A stretch of 64,000 nucleotides of DNA from Algibacter sp. L1A34 (GCF_009796805.1 NZ_CP047029.1:3610001-3674000); one strand, 5' to 3'. Counted from the first letter of the stretch, positions 35,148 through 44,553 are shown. The notes: generated by a model not told the origin, from the letters alone. Numbers and translations: made by a program.

Positions 35148-36215
35148 TTAACTCGCATAAAATTCAAAAGCATCCAATATAACACCATCATCGACTAAGC
35201 AATCAATTTTAGTAATACCAATATCTTCAAGTAAAACAAAATTAATATTACCATGATGGTTTTTCTTGTCATATTTTAGTAATTCAATTATAGCAGGAAG
35301 TTCGCTTTGTTCAATAGTTATTTTACCGTAATAACTTAAGAATAGTTCTTTAATTTTTATAGTTTTCTCTTTAGGGAAATTTGTAAGTTCTGTAGATATG
35401 TAGCAAGCTAATATCATTCCAACAATTACAGCCTCTCCATGGAGTAGCGTTGTTTTATTTAGATTGCTTAAAAAATAAGATTCTATGGCATGACCAAGTG
35501 TATGACCAAAGTTTAATGTTTTTCTCAAGCCATTCTCAAAAGGATCTTCTTCAACAACATTCTTTTTAATAATTACCGATTCGTAAATTAATCCATCTAA
35601 ATCATCTAGTGATAGTTTAGATAAATCTTCAAAATTACTCCAATAACTATCCCCAGTAATTAAACCATGTTTTAACATTTCGGCAAGTCCAGAACGCATT
35701 TGGTTTACTTCTAAGGTATTCAGATAATTAGTATCTATCAAAACCAAATTAGGATTACTAATAACACCTACTTGATTTTTTAAATGCCCTAAATCTACAC
35801 CGGTTTTCCCTCCAACAGAAGCATCTACCATAGAAAGTAAAGTTGTTGGTACATTAATGTAAGCAATACCTCGTTTAAATGTGCATGCAACAAACCCACC
35901 TAAATCTGTAATCACGCCGCCACCAATGTTTATTAGTAAACTTTTACGGTCCGCATCCAGTTCAGATAATGTATTCCAAACACCAACACAAGTATCAATA
36001 GTTTTATTTATCTCGCCAGATTCTATTTCCATAATTTCAATTACAGCAGTTGTTTCCATTTTTTCTAAGAAAAGCGGTAAACAATGTTGATGTGTATTCT
36101 CATCTACTAGTATGAAAATTTTAGAAAAATTATTATCTTTAAGATGTGTATTTAGTGAAGAATAACAAGTGTTATTAAAATGTATTGTACAGTTTTTTGT
36201 GCTAATAGAATCCAT
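35148..36215 (-). CDS. aroB: 3-dehydroquinate synthase
   Basis: The 355-residue cytosolic enzyme makes 3-dehydroquinate from DAHP in the shikimate pathway. Recognisable parts are LVDENTHQHCLPLF, INIGGGVITDLGGFVACTFKRGIAY, VPTTLLSMVDASVGGKTGVDLGHLKNQVG, and the zinc-binding LRKTLNFGHTLGHAIES with LLHGEAVIVGM. Length and motifs are normal. It is divergent from the proline dehydrogenase gene, with 91 bp between them. No other aromatic-pathway gene is next to it. Confidence 0.96.
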   Translation of the reverse strand: MDSISTKNCTIHFNNTCYSSLNTHLKDNNFSKIFILVDENTHQHCLPLFLEKMETTAVIEIMEIESGEINKTIDTCVGVWNTLSELDADRKSLLINIGGGVITDLGGFVACTFKRGIAYINVPTTLLSMVDASVGGKTGVDLGHLKNQVGVISNPNLVLIDTNYLNTLEVNQMRSGLAEMLKHGLITGDSYWSNFEDLSKLSLDDLDGLIYESVIIKKNVVEEDPFENGLRKTLNFGHTLGHAIESYFLSNLNKTTLLHGEAVIVGMILACYISTELTNFPKEKTIKIKELFLSYYGKITIEQSELPAIIELLKYDKKNHHGNINFVLLEDIGITKIDCLVDDGVILDAFEFYAS

Positions 36216-36306
36216 AAAATATTTTAACTTTTTAAGAATGTGAAATTAAGGAGATTTTATATAAAATGATAACTTAGCAATAATTATATTTATAAAAAAA
36301 TAACAA

Positions 36307-37482
36307 ATGAATACGAATTTGATATTTAACAATACTGAAATCGCTTTTTCCTTGAAAAGTGACTCCGAATTAGAAAGAGCTTACTTCTTATTTAAGATGA
36401 TATCTATAGAACCTTTAGTGCGCATTGGAACTGTAGCGACCAATTTTGCTTTAAAGGCACACTTGCCTATTGAAGGATTAATTCGTTCTACAGTGTTTGA
36501 TCATTTTTGTGGTGGCGTTAGTGAAGACGACTGCCTAGTTGTTATTAATAATATGTACCAAAAAGGAGTTAGCTCTGTTTTAGATTATTCTGTTGAAGGA
36601 AAAGAAAGTGAAGTGGAATTTGATGGCGCGAAGGATAAGTTGTTAAAAATTATTGAGTTTGCGAAACATCTAGATGCAATTCCTATTGCTGTATTTAAAC
36701 CATCCGCATTCGGACGTTTTTATTTATATGAAAAATTATCAAAAGGAGATACTTTAACAGAGAAAGAACAAGAAGAGTGGGATAGGGTTATAGCACGTTT
36801 TGATAGTGTATGCGCTAAAGCAAAAGCTTATGATGTAGCTGTTTTGATTGATGCAGAAGAGAGTTGGATTCAAGATGCCGCCGATGAATTGGTAAGGCAA
36901 TTAATGGTGAAGTACAATACTGAAAAGCCTATTGTTTTCAATACACTGCAAATGTACCGTCATGATCGTATGTTGTTTTTAGAAGAAGAACACGCAAAAG
37001 CCAAAGCAGAAAATTATTACCTAGGATTTAAATTGGTACGCGGTGCTTATATGGAAAAAGAAAATGATAGAGCGGAAGACAAAGGCTATCTGTCCCCAAT
37101 ATGTGTGAGTAAAGCAGCTACAGATCAAAACTTCAATACGGCACTTAATTACATGTTAGAAAACTTAGATAATATGTCTGTTTTTGCAGGTACACATAAT
37201 GAAGATAGCTCGTATTTATTGATGGATCTTATGGAAAAGAAAGGTATCGCTAATAATGATACTCGTGTTTGGTTCGGTCAATTATATGGCATGAGTGATC
37301 ATATTAGTTTTAATTTAGCAAATGAAGGTTATAACGTGGCTAAATACATGCCATTTGGACCTGTGAAAGATGTGATGCCTTATTTAATTCGTCGTGCCGA
37401 GGAAAACACTTCTGTAGCCGGACAAACAGGACGTGAACTAGCTCTATTATCTAAAGAGAAAAAGCGCAGAAAAAGCTTGTGA
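36307..37482 (+). CDS. Proline dehydrogenase
   Basis: The 391-residue FAD enzyme oxidises proline to pyrroline-5-carboxylate and feeds electrons to quinone. The TIM barrel has IDAEESWIQDA, PIVFNTLQMYRHDR, the substrate lysine/arginine region LVRGAYMEKEN, FAGTHNEDSSYL and the C-terminal proline-binding RRAEENTSVAGQTGREL. It is monofunctional, lacking the P5C dehydrogenase half of PutA, as usual in Bacteroidota. It stands alone, with its stop two bases from the convergent CapD-like gene. Confidence 0.94.
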   Translation: MNTNLIFNNTEIAFSLKSDSELERAYFLFKMISIEPLVRIGTVATNFALKAHLPIEGLIRSTVFDHFCGGVSEDDCLVVINNMYQKGVSSVLDYSVEGKESEVEFDGAKDKLLKIIEFAKHLDAIPIAVFKPSAFGRFYLYEKLSKGDTLTEKEQEEWDRVIARFDSVCAKAKAYDVAVLIDAEESWIQDAADELVRQLMVKYNTEKPIVFNTLQMYRHDRMLFLEEEHAKAKAENYYLGFKLVRGAYMEKENDRAEDKGYLSPICVSKAATDQNFNTALNYMLENLDNMSVFAGTHNEDSSYLLMDLMEKKGIANNDTRVWFGQLYGMSDHISFNLANEGYNVAKYMPFGPVKDVMPYLIRRAEENTSVAGQTGRELALLSKEKKRRKSL

Positions 37483-37483
37483 T

Positions 37484-38548
37484 TTATAAATAACTTTTTA
37501 AAATAGCCTTTATGTCTTTATGAGATGTAAAGGCTGTTATTTTTGATAGGCTTTCTAAATATGATATAGGGAAGTTGAAATTATTTTTTTTCTTCACTAA
37601 TAAAATATCATTATGTATTGTTGGAATTAAAATTTCGTTTTCTGAAACTAATTCTTCATGAAGTTTTTCTCCAGGTCTTAATTTTGAGAATTTTATATCC
37701 ACCTGTGTTTCATTACAAAATAAAATGAGACGCTCTACTAAATCAGTTATTTTTATAGAATTTCCCATGTTGAAAGTAAAAAGTTCACTTTGCTCATTAT
37801 AATCTGAAGCTATTTTTAATATAAGATTACAAGCTTTCTGCATATCAATAAAATAGCGTGAAATATCTTTATTTGTTATTATTACTGTCTTTTCATTTTC
37901 AATACGGTGCTTAAATAATGCTACCGCCGATCCGTTGGAACCAAAAACGTTTCCGAAGCGTGTGATTAAAAATAGGGTTGAACTCGATTTAGACAAAAAT
38001 GATAAATAATCTTCAGAAATTCGTTTAGAAAGTCCCATAACTCCTATTGGGTTTACAGCTTTATCGGTAGAAATAAAAATGAATTTTTTAACCTTATAAA
38101 TAAGTGCTAAATCTGCTAACAATTTAGTTCCAAAAATATTTGTTTTAATAGATTCATAAGGGTTTGTTTCCATTAAAGGCACATGTTTATAAGCTGCTGT
38201 ATGGAAAATAATTGTTGGTTTAAAAATTTCAAAAAGATGCTGTAATGAGTCTTCTTGAGTGATATTAATTATTGAAAACTCAACATTATTTATGTTTTCA
38301 AATTCAGGAGCGTTTATTAAATCATATAATGGAGATTCAGCAATATCTATTAAAATTAATTTTTTAAATATACAGGCACTAAGTTGTTTTGAAAGCGAAC
38401 TACCAATGGAACCGGCCGCACCGGTAATTAAAATGGTTTCTTTTGAAAAATCGAAATTTAAATAATTTTTAAAAGATTGCTTATCTTGCGGAAATAAACC
38501 AGAATGTTGTAATAACTGATCAATTTGATTTGCGGTTGCTGTATTCAT
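37484..38548 (-). CDS. Soluble CapD-like UDP-sugar dehydratase/epimerase
   Basis: The 354-residue protein is the dehydratase domain of the CapD/WbpM family without the membrane part. ILITGAAGSIGSSLSKQL is near residue 36, then FHTAAYKHVPLMETNPYESI, FIFISTDKAVNPIGVMGLSK with the Thr-Asp-Lys set, and TRFGNVFGSNGS, then KLRPGEKLHEELV. It probably dehydrates or epimerises a UDP-HexNAc. It is the second such enzyme in the window and lies 88 bp after a second initiating transferase on the same strand. It may therefore belong to a separate glycan, or to a dispersed part of the main locus. Confidence 0.8.
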   Translation of the reverse strand: MNTATANQIDQLLQHSGLFPQDKQSFKNYLNFDFSKETILITGAAGSIGSSLSKQLSACIFKKLILIDIAESPLYDLINAPEFENINNVEFSIINITQEDSLQHLFEIFKPTIIFHTAAYKHVPLMETNPYESIKTNIFGTKLLADLALIYKVKKFIFISTDKAVNPIGVMGLSKRISEDYLSFLSKSSSTLFLITRFGNVFGSNGSAVALFKHRIENEKTVIITNKDISRYFIDMQKACNLILKIASDYNEQSELFTFNMGNSIKITDLVERLILFCNETQVDIKFSKLRPGEKLHEELVSENEILIPTIHNDILLVKKKNNFNFPISYLESLSKITAFTSHKDIKAILKSYL

Positions 38549-38636
38549 TAAATTTTATCTGCTTTATTGCAAATTAGCAATAATAATATTTAAGAGCAAA
38601 AATAGATGTAAAAAGAGGCTGAGCTAATTAAGAGAA

Positions 38637-39230
38637 TTACTTAGCAATAACTTTTATAATGGTTAAACCAATAAGCTTTAAATCGAAAAATAAATTTTGA
38701 TTTTTTATGTATTCCTTGTTAAATTTCAATTTATCTGGAATTATAGTTTTTATAAATAATTCTTCAGGATTTTCAGCGGCTTCTAATAATTCAACTTCAT
38801 TTCTGTATTTTAAAGATGCTAGACCTGTAATGCCTGGACGAACTTGAAAAATCTGCATATCATCTTCAGAATAAAAATTCACATAATAGCGCAATTCTGG
38901 TCTTGGACCAACAAAACTCATGTCGCCTTTTAAAATGTTAATTAACTGCGGAAATTCATCAATTTTATAACGTCTTAGAAAATAACCGACTTTTGTTACG
39001 CGAGAATCATGGTTTCCTAAAGTAAGTAATCCTTTTTTTTGAGATTGTATTTTCATGGTTCTAAACTTGAAAATATTAAAATCATTATTATTTTTCCCAA
39101 CACGACCTTGAACAAATAAAATAGGGCCTTTAGAATCAATTTTTATAATAATAGCAAGAACAAAAAGAAATGGTAATAGAAATATTAAACCCATTAAAGA
39201 AAAAAGAACATCAAAAGCCCGCTTTATCAT
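38637..39230 (-). CDS. Second monotopic phosphoglycosyl transferase
   Basis: The 197-residue initiating transferase has an N-terminal membrane helix (about 8-30), then NIFKFRTMKIQSQKKG, the catalytic Asp91-Glu92 in YKIDEFPQL, NILKGDMSFVGPRPELR and VRPGITGLASLKYRNE. The ending lacks the PglC-type GWAQVKGRN, so it probably uses a different UDP-sugar from the transferase at 4229. Its ATG shares one base with the stop of the DUF4258-like gene (TAATG), so the two are coupled. It is separated from the main glycan locus by aroB and proline dehydrogenase. Confidence 0.88.
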   Translation of the reverse strand: MIKRAFDVLFSLMGLIFLLPFLFVLAIIIKIDSKGPILFVQGRVGKNNNDFNIFKFRTMKIQSQKKGLLTLGNHDSRVTKVGYFLRRYKIDEFPQLINILKGDMSFVGPRPELRYYVNFYSEDDMQIFQVRPGITGLASLKYRNEVELLEAAENPEELFIKTIIPDKLKFNKEYIKNQNLFFDLKLIGLTIIKVIAK

Positions 39231-39607
39231 TAAGGTTTCTCTATTTTTAAATCAGTAACTGTGGCTGTGTCTTCGCAGTTTTCAACGGTTATAACAATGT
39301 CTTTTTCATCGAATTCACCTTCTACCAAATAGATGCCACAAGGTTTATGTCTAGGATCGCTATCCGAAAAATTAATATCGCCTTTTTTTAAAATTCGTCT
39401 TATTTCTGTAGAATCAATGATGTTATGCGAAATATATTCAAAGATTACATCATTATAAATTATTTTCTTAGAATTAATGTTTTTTAAAACTCTAGCATCT
39501 GGACCATAACTACAAGATGCTTTTTTTCCGTTTAAAAAGAATGCTAAAATTATTAGCCCGATAGAAAATCCGCCGAGGTAATAGCCAATACGCTGAATAA
39601 GTTTCAT
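39230..39607 (-). CDS. Small membrane protein with DUF4258-like domain
   Basis: The 125-residue protein has one N-terminal membrane helix (IGYYLGGFSIGLIILAFFL). A short outer or periplasmic domain follows, with VIFEYISHNIIDSTEIRRIL and GIYLVEGEFDEKDIVITVEN, resembling DUF4258. No function is known. It lies 35 bp after ald and is coupled to the transferase gene; its position beside ald is familiar from other Flavobacteriaceae, though this cannot be checked here. There are no catalytic residues I can point to. Confidence 0.6.
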   Translation of the reverse strand: MKLIQRIGYYLGGFSIGLIILAFFLNGKKASCSYGPDARVLKNINSKKIIYNDVIFEYISHNIIDSTEIRRILKKGDINFSDSDPRHKPCGIYLVEGEFDEKDIVITVENCEDTATVTDLKIEKP

Positions 39608-39642
39608 TTAAAATAATTTGATAATAATTTACAGTAAGATTG

Positions 39643-40842
39643 TTAAAATATAAGTAAATTAATATCACTATATTCTAATCCAAACCATTCTCCCACAGAT
39701 TTACTTGTTAAAATCCCGTGGTAAAAATACAACCCATTTTTTAAACCACGATCAAAACGTAACGAATTTTCTAAACCTCCATCTTCTCCGATTTTTAGTA
39801 AATACGGTGTAAAAATATTACTAATAGAAACAGATGCTGTTCTAGAATATCGTGCGGGAATATTGGGCACGCAATAGTGTACTACATTATGTTTTACAAA
39901 GGTAGGGTGCTTATGCGATGTAACTTCACTAGTTTCGAAACAGCCACCCATATCAATACTTACATCAATAATAATGGCTCCTTTTTTCATGTGTTGCACC
40001 ATAGATTCTGATACAACAATTGGGGCTCTATTTGCACCTCGAACGGCACCAATAACAACATCACAGCGTTTTAAAGCTTTTGCTAAGTTTTTTGGTTGAA
40101 TAGTTGATGTATATATAGGGCGCCCTAAATGCGTTTGAATACGTCGTAATTTTGTTAAAGAATTATCGAATACTTTTACGTTTGCACCTAAACCAATAGC
40201 ACTTCTACTAGCAAATTCGCCCACAGTTCCAGCACCTAAAATAACCACTTCTAAAGGCGGAACACCACTAATGTTACCAAACATAAGTCCGTTACCAGTG
40301 TTGGCATCTGATAATAATTCCGCTGCAATAAGTACAGAAGCTGTTCCTGCAATTTCACTTAAAGATTTTACAGCAGGATATGCGTTATCGGAATCTCTAA
40401 TAAACTCAAATGCTAATGCCGTAATGCGCTTAGTGGCTAATGTTTCAAAATATTTTTTATGCTGTGTTTTTAATTGCAACGCAGAAATTATAATAGTATG
40501 TGGGTTTATTAGCTTTATTTGTTCCAAACTTGGCGGCTCCACTTTTAAAATCATGGGACAAGCAAAAACTTTTTCGGCATCTTTGGTAATTTCAGCACCA
40601 GCTTCACTGTAATCTTTATCACTAAAGTTTGCGCCTTCGCCAGCACCAGATTCTAATAAAACGCGATGGCCATTGCACACCAATGCATAAACAGCATCTG
40701 GCGTTAAGCAAACTCGTTTTTCTTTGTATGCCGTTTCTTTCGGGATACCAATAAATAATTCTCCTTTTTTCTTAAATATTTCAAGCGTCTCTTCTTGAGG
40801 TAAAAGTTGCTGTTTTGTAAAAGGTGAAAGTGGTTTGTTCAT
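39643..40842 (-). CDS. ald: Alanine dehydrogenase
   Basis: The 399-residue NAD enzyme interconverts L-alanine and pyruvate plus ammonia. The substrate domain has IGIPKETAYKEKRVCLTPDA with the conserved Arg/Lys, VLLESGAGEGANFSDKDYSE, and the catalytic lysine in MILKVEPPS. The NAD domain has VVILGAGTVGEFASRSAIGL, and VIGAVRGANRAPIVVSESM with DVSIDMGGCFETSEVT complete it. The length is about 30 residues above the classic enzyme because of an N-terminal extension, which is common in Bacteroidota. Confidence 0.9.
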   Translation of the reverse strand: MNKPLSPFTKQQLLPQEETLEIFKKKGELFIGIPKETAYKEKRVCLTPDAVYALVCNGHRVLLESGAGEGANFSDKDYSEAGAEITKDAEKVFACPMILKVEPPSLEQIKLINPHTIIISALQLKTQHKKYFETLATKRITALAFEFIRDSDNAYPAVKSLSEIAGTASVLIAAELLSDANTGNGLMFGNISGVPPLEVVILGAGTVGEFASRSAIGLGANVKVFDNSLTKLRRIQTHLGRPIYTSTIQPKNLAKALKRCDVVIGAVRGANRAPIVVSESMVQHMKKGAIIIDVSIDMGGCFETSEVTSHKHPTFVKHNVVHYCVPNIPARYSRTASVSISNIFTPYLLKIGEDGGLENSLRFDRGLKNGLYFYHGILTSKSVGEWFGLEYSDINLLIF

Positions 40843-40997
40843 ATTTTTATAAAAAAAAACAAATTACAAATAAATTTTGTAATTCAATTCATCAAAATAT
40901 AGAATTAAAACGAAGAAATATAAACCTTCGTAGAGATGTAAGAATTTTGACTAATTTAGGTAAGGGCATGCCGCAAAATGTATTCGTTTTTTTATTT

Positions 40998-41005
40998 TAA
41001 GTTTG
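40998..41005 (+). promoter_or_regulatory. Candidate -7 element of the beta-barrel gene
   Basis: TAAGTTTG is an exact TAnnTTTG match 17 bases before the ATG at 41022. The leader would be only about 10 nt, which is short, and no clear -33 TTTG is seen. Confidence 0.35.
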
Positions 41006-41021
41006 CATTAAGTTTACATGT

Positions 41022-43436
41022 ATGATGCGAAAAATTGTTGTTTTATTTATTTATTTATTTTCAATCGTAGGGCTTTCTCAAGGTCTGGAAATAAAAGGTA
41101 AAGTTGTTGATACGGAAAATAAACCAGTTGCTTTTGCTAACATAGTTGTTTCTGATGGGACAAATACTTCAGGTTATAAAGGTACCATTTCTAATGAAAC
41201 TGGTGATTTTGAAATTGGTAATTTAAAAACCAATAAATATACCCTGAATGTTAGTTTTTTAGGATACAAAACTCAAGCTGTTGAAGTTCAGCTTGATAAA
41301 AGTGTTTCTCTTGATGATATTATTTTAGAAGATGAACAACAAGAACTAGATGGTGTGCTTATTGTTGTTAAAAAACCAACAGTAAAACGTATGGTGGATC
41401 GCTTAGTTTTTAATGTTGAAAATTCCACATTATCTAATAATAACATGCTAGATGTTTTGAAACATACGCCTGGAGTTATGGTAAATAATGATGGTATTTC
41501 TGTAAAGCACGCTAGCCCTACCATTTATATTAACGATAGAAAAGTGCATTTATCTACTACAGAGGTTATACAGCTTTTAGAGAGTATGCCTGCCAATAAC
41601 ATTAAAGCTATTGAAGTAATTACTTCGCCACCAGCTAAATACGAGGCAGAAGGAGGAGCTGTACTTAATTTTGTGACAAGTAAAAATCTAGTTTCCGGAT
41701 ATAACGGTAGCGTTTTTGGTAATTTTAAACAAGGATTTGAATTTCCAAAATATTCTGTTGGAACAAGTCATTTTTTTAAAGGAGAAAAAATAGACGCTTA
41801 CATTAACTATAATGTAAGTCCGCGAAAAGATTTTAGAAACACCGACGAGTTTATTAACTTTATAGATAATGAAGAAACGACTTCTAGTTGGGAAACGGAC
41901 TATAATAGAACTCGAAAATCAGCAAATCAAAATATAAATAGTAATATAGATTATACTATTGACGATAAAAACACCTTGAGTTTTTCTGCAAACTTAATGT
42001 TTCTACCTAAATCGGGAACTGAAACAGATATTAATTCTTTAACTGAAGTATATGGAGCAACAGGCGTGCTAGATTCTACGTTTAATACCATTAACGCTGC
42101 TGTAGATAAAACAACCAATGCTGCGTTTACATTAGATTATGTTCATAAATTAAATCAAGAGGGCGAGCAATTATCATTTAGTGCACATCATACTAATTTT
42201 AGCTTCGATAGCGATCAAGATGTTAATACAGAATATTTATTTCCTGATCAATCTTTAATTAGAAATAACGAATTCGAATCACTTTCTAGCCAAGATATTA
42301 AGCTTTATACAGGGCAGGTAGATTATGAGTTACCTATTAGTGAAACAGCTTTTTTAGAAGCAGGAGGGAAGGCTTCATTTATTAATTCTGAGAGTGTTAT
42401 AAATCGATTTTTTATTGATAACGGAAGTAGAGAAGAGGATTTAGAAAATTCTGATACCTTTTTATATGATGAAACTAACCTGGCACTATATGGTAGCTAT
42501 AGTAAAGATTGGGAACATTGGAGTTTAAAAGCAGGACTAAGAACAGAATACACAAATATTGAAGGGAATTCATTATCGACTAATCAAATTAATAACTCGG
42601 ATTACATCAAGTTTTTTCCAACATTTCATATTTTGAATGTTTTAAATGAAAACAACGAAATTTATTTCACCTACAACAAACGCATCTATAGACCAAGATA
42701 TAGCCAATTAAACCCCTTTAAGTTCTTTTTAAGTGATAACTCATACAATACCGGAGATCCTAATTTGAAACCGCAAATTGACGATAATTTTATTTTAGGT
42801 TATACTTTTAATTCAAAATATACTTTCGAGCTTTATTATAGAAACGAGAATGATCCTTCAATACAAATTACATTTCAAGACAATGATTCTAAATTGTTAA
42901 AAAATGTTGATACCAATATAGATAGAAGTATATCATATGGATTAGATTTTACAACGTTTACGTCTGTAGTTTCTAACTGGGATCTTTATGTGTATTCTTC
43001 TTTATTTTATTATGAAAACAGATTTGCTGCCTTAGAAAGTAATAACCAATTGTATACTACCGATAAATGGTCCGTGTATTTACAAATGGTAAATTATTTT
43101 TCTTTTTTAAAGGATAAAACATTAACTGCTGATGTGTCTCTAATTTATATTTCACCATTAGTAGATGGGCCTAGTGAGATTAGTAATAGAACTGGACTAG
43201 ATATTAGTGTTCGTAAAACATTTTGGAATAGTAGAGCGTCTTTAACTATGGGTATTACCGATATTTTTAACACTCAAAACTTTACGCAAACAACTAAGTA
43301 TTTAAATCAAGATATTTTATTAAATTCCAGAATGGAAAACAGAATGTTTACGCTTGGTTTTAATTATAAGTTTGGTAATTTCAGGTTAAAAACAAATAAG
43401 AAAGATATAGAATCTATAGAGCGAGATAGGTTATAG
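41022..43436 (+). CDS. Outer-membrane beta-barrel protein with carboxypeptidase-regulatory domain
   Basis: The 804-residue protein has a signal peptide (IVVLFIYLFSIVGLSQG). A carboxypeptidase-regulatory-like beta-sandwich follows, with IKGKVVDTENKPVAFANIVV and VSFLGYKTQAVEV (about 24-105). A plug-like part has LDVLKHTPGVMVNNDGI and IEVITSPPAKYEAEGGAVLNFVT, and then a barrel to a terminal MFTLGFNYKFGNFRLK-type end. This is the TonB-receptor-like barrel family common in Flavobacteriaceae. No SusD partner is present, and ligand and transport ability are unknown. MM at the start leaves 41022 or 41025 possible. Confidence 0.85.
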   Translation: MMRKIVVLFIYLFSIVGLSQGLEIKGKVVDTENKPVAFANIVVSDGTNTSGYKGTISNETGDFEIGNLKTNKYTLNVSFLGYKTQAVEVQLDKSVSLDDIILEDEQQELDGVLIVVKKPTVKRMVDRLVFNVENSTLSNNNMLDVLKHTPGVMVNNDGISVKHASPTIYINDRKVHLSTTEVIQLLESMPANNIKAIEVITSPPAKYEAEGGAVLNFVTSKNLVSGYNGSVFGNFKQGFEFPKYSVGTSHFFKGEKIDAYINYNVSPRKDFRNTDEFINFIDNEETTSSWETDYNRTRKSANQNINSNIDYTIDDKNTLSFSANLMFLPKSGTETDINSLTEVYGATGVLDSTFNTINAAVDKTTNAAFTLDYVHKLNQEGEQLSFSAHHTNFSFDSDQDVNTEYLFPDQSLIRNNEFESLSSQDIKLYTGQVDYELPISETAFLEAGGKASFINSESVINRFFIDNGSREEDLENSDTFLYDETNLALYGSYSKDWEHWSLKAGLRTEYTNIEGNSLSTNQINNSDYIKFFPTFHILNVLNENNEIYFTYNKRIYRPRYSQLNPFKFFLSDNSYNTGDPNLKPQIDDNFILGYTFNSKYTFELYYRNENDPSIQITFQDNDSKLLKNVDTNIDRSISYGLDFTTFTSVVSNWDLYVYSSLFYYENRFAALESNNQLYTTDKWSVYLQMVNYFSFLKDKTLTADVSLIYISPLVDGPSEISNRTGLDISVRKTFWNSRASLTMGITDIFNTQNFTQTTKYLNQDILLNSRMENRMFTLGFNYKFGNFRLKTNKKDIESIERDRL

Positions 43437-43860
43437 TAATAAAATACTTTAGTGTTATTAAAAACAAGAATTCTAGAGAGCGTTTTTAAGCTATAAATGT
43501 TAATTCTAATTTTTAAATGGTTTTAAATCAATTATTTTTAACTCTAATTTCTTAGTTTTTATAGGCTTCTTTTGCTTGATACAAAATCAAGCATAAAATG
43601 AAAGTTTTGACCATTGGAAGTGTTTAAAAGAATAAATCCGCAACTCTTAAAATGGAGTTGCGGATTTCTTTTTTAATTAGTAGTATATCTTATGCTAAAG
43701 ATAATATTTGATTACATTTTTAAGTAAACACTCTCATGTTTACGCTATATTCATCTTCGTACTCTAAAATAATTCATTAAAATTAGTTTAACGCATAATT
43801 TTAAAATCGATTGAAATGATCATATAAGAGAGATATAATTAATAGATTGGTTAGTTACTA
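43437..43860. other. Intergenic region after the beta-barrel gene
   Basis: This 424-bp region holds a small hairpin at 43573-43593 (TGCTTGAT-N5-ATCAAGCA) and the terminator at 43634-43676. No coding frame or RNA gene is supported in the rest. Confidence 0.4.
43634..43676 (+). terminator. Rho-independent terminator
   Basis: AAATCCGCAACTC at 43634-43646 pairs perfectly with GAGTTGCGGATTT at 43655-43667, followed by CTTTTTT. It is about 200 bases after the beta-barrel stop. Confidence 0.75.
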
Positions 43861-44403
43861 CTAGAAATATTCTTTTATTTTATCCCAAAAGGTTTTTGGA
43901 GAGACTTTAAATTCATCTTCTAAATCTTGTAGGGATTTGTTTGCATTGTTAACCTTATTAAATATTTGTGCTCTTATTAAATAGATAGATGGTATAATTA
44001 TAACCATAATAGGAATCAAATAAACGAGTTGATTTGAATCCACATACATTAAATCATCATTTATTGTTGTGAAAATTTGATATATGTACATTGAGATGGG
44101 TACCAATAATGTATGATACCACCAATGACGGCAGGTAAAAAACCAAATAAACAGTAAAAAAAGGGGCATTGCTTTTCCCATTAAGGTCCAAGCTACAGTA
44201 AGTATACTTCCGTAATATTTACTGTCATATCTAAACAAAAAAGTATCCCAAGTTGGTGTATCTGGGACACTTTCATATAGGTAAAACAAATAAGGAGTTG
44301 CAGCTATTAATGTGGCTACAACAGTTCCTATTATCAAACTCTTTCTATCCGTGCGTTGGAACTCTGATTGCACTTCTTTGAATTTTTGCAGTTTGTTGCT
44401 CAT
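43861..44403 (-). CDS. Conserved-type membrane protein of unknown function, overlapping the peptide gene
   Basis: The 180-residue protein has about four membrane helices (near 20-38, 65-88, 98-115 and 118-137). Basic and acidic tails MSNKLQKFKEVQSEFQRTDR and LEDEFKVSPKTFWDKIKEYF flank them. I recognise no catalytic motif. I use the ATG at 44403; an ATG eight codons upstream is possible. Its first 20 codons overlap, out of frame, the end of the 47-codon peptide gene at 44345-44488, so translation is probably coupled. A cut-off copy of the same N-terminus exists after the second peptide gene. Confidence 0.65.
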   Translation of the reverse strand: MSNKLQKFKEVQSEFQRTDRKSLIIGTVVATLIAATPYLFYLYESVPDTPTWDTFLFRYDSKYYGSILTVAWTLMGKAMPLFLLFIWFFTCRHWWYHTLLVPISMYIYQIFTTINDDLMYVDSNQLVYLIPIMVIIIPSIYLIRAQIFNKVNNANKSLQDLEDEFKVSPKTFWDKIKEYF

Positions 44404-44488
44404 CTTGATTAATTGTGTTAGCTGCATAAGCTGTAAACAACATTCCTCCGAAAATCGCGATTGCGATTAAGTAATTTTTTGCTTTCAT
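44345..44488 (-). CDS. Predicted secreted 47-residue peptide, copy 1
   Basis: Starting at the ATG at 44488 the frame gives a 47-residue product: a signal peptide (MKAKN, then YLIAIAIFGGMLFTAYA with an A-x-A site at 20-22). The predicted mature peptide has 25 residues, ANTINQDEQQTAKIQRSAIR then VPTHG. Copy 2 at 45679-45822 is 140 of 144 bases identical. Three of the four changes are silent in this frame and the fourth is in the signal part, so the mature peptides are identical. This supports real coding. Shared upstream elements also support it. No function is known; membrane retention instead of cleavage is possible. Confidence 0.65.
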   Translation of the reverse strand: MKAKNYLIAIAIFGGMLFTAYAANTINQDEQQTAKIQRSAIRVPTHG

Positions 44489-44514
44489 TCTATAGGGGTT
44501 TTAAAATTATATTT

Positions 44515-44522
44515 CAAAACTA
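44515..44522 (-). promoter_or_regulatory. -7 element of peptide gene copy 1
   Basis: On the - strand it reads TAGTTTTG, an exact TAnnTTTG match, 26 bases before the ATG. The matching element of copy 2 (TAGATTTG at 45853-45860) is at the same distance from the direct repeat upstream. Confidence 0.6.
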
Positions 44523-44553
44523 AAGAAAGAGTAAGTTTCAAAACCCGTTAAAA

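Noticed and set aside
44404-44427. Upstream ATG for the 180-residue membrane protein
   Set aside because: Both ATGs are possible, but MSNKLQKF gives the more usual basic N-terminus and the first eight codons overlap more of the peptide gene.
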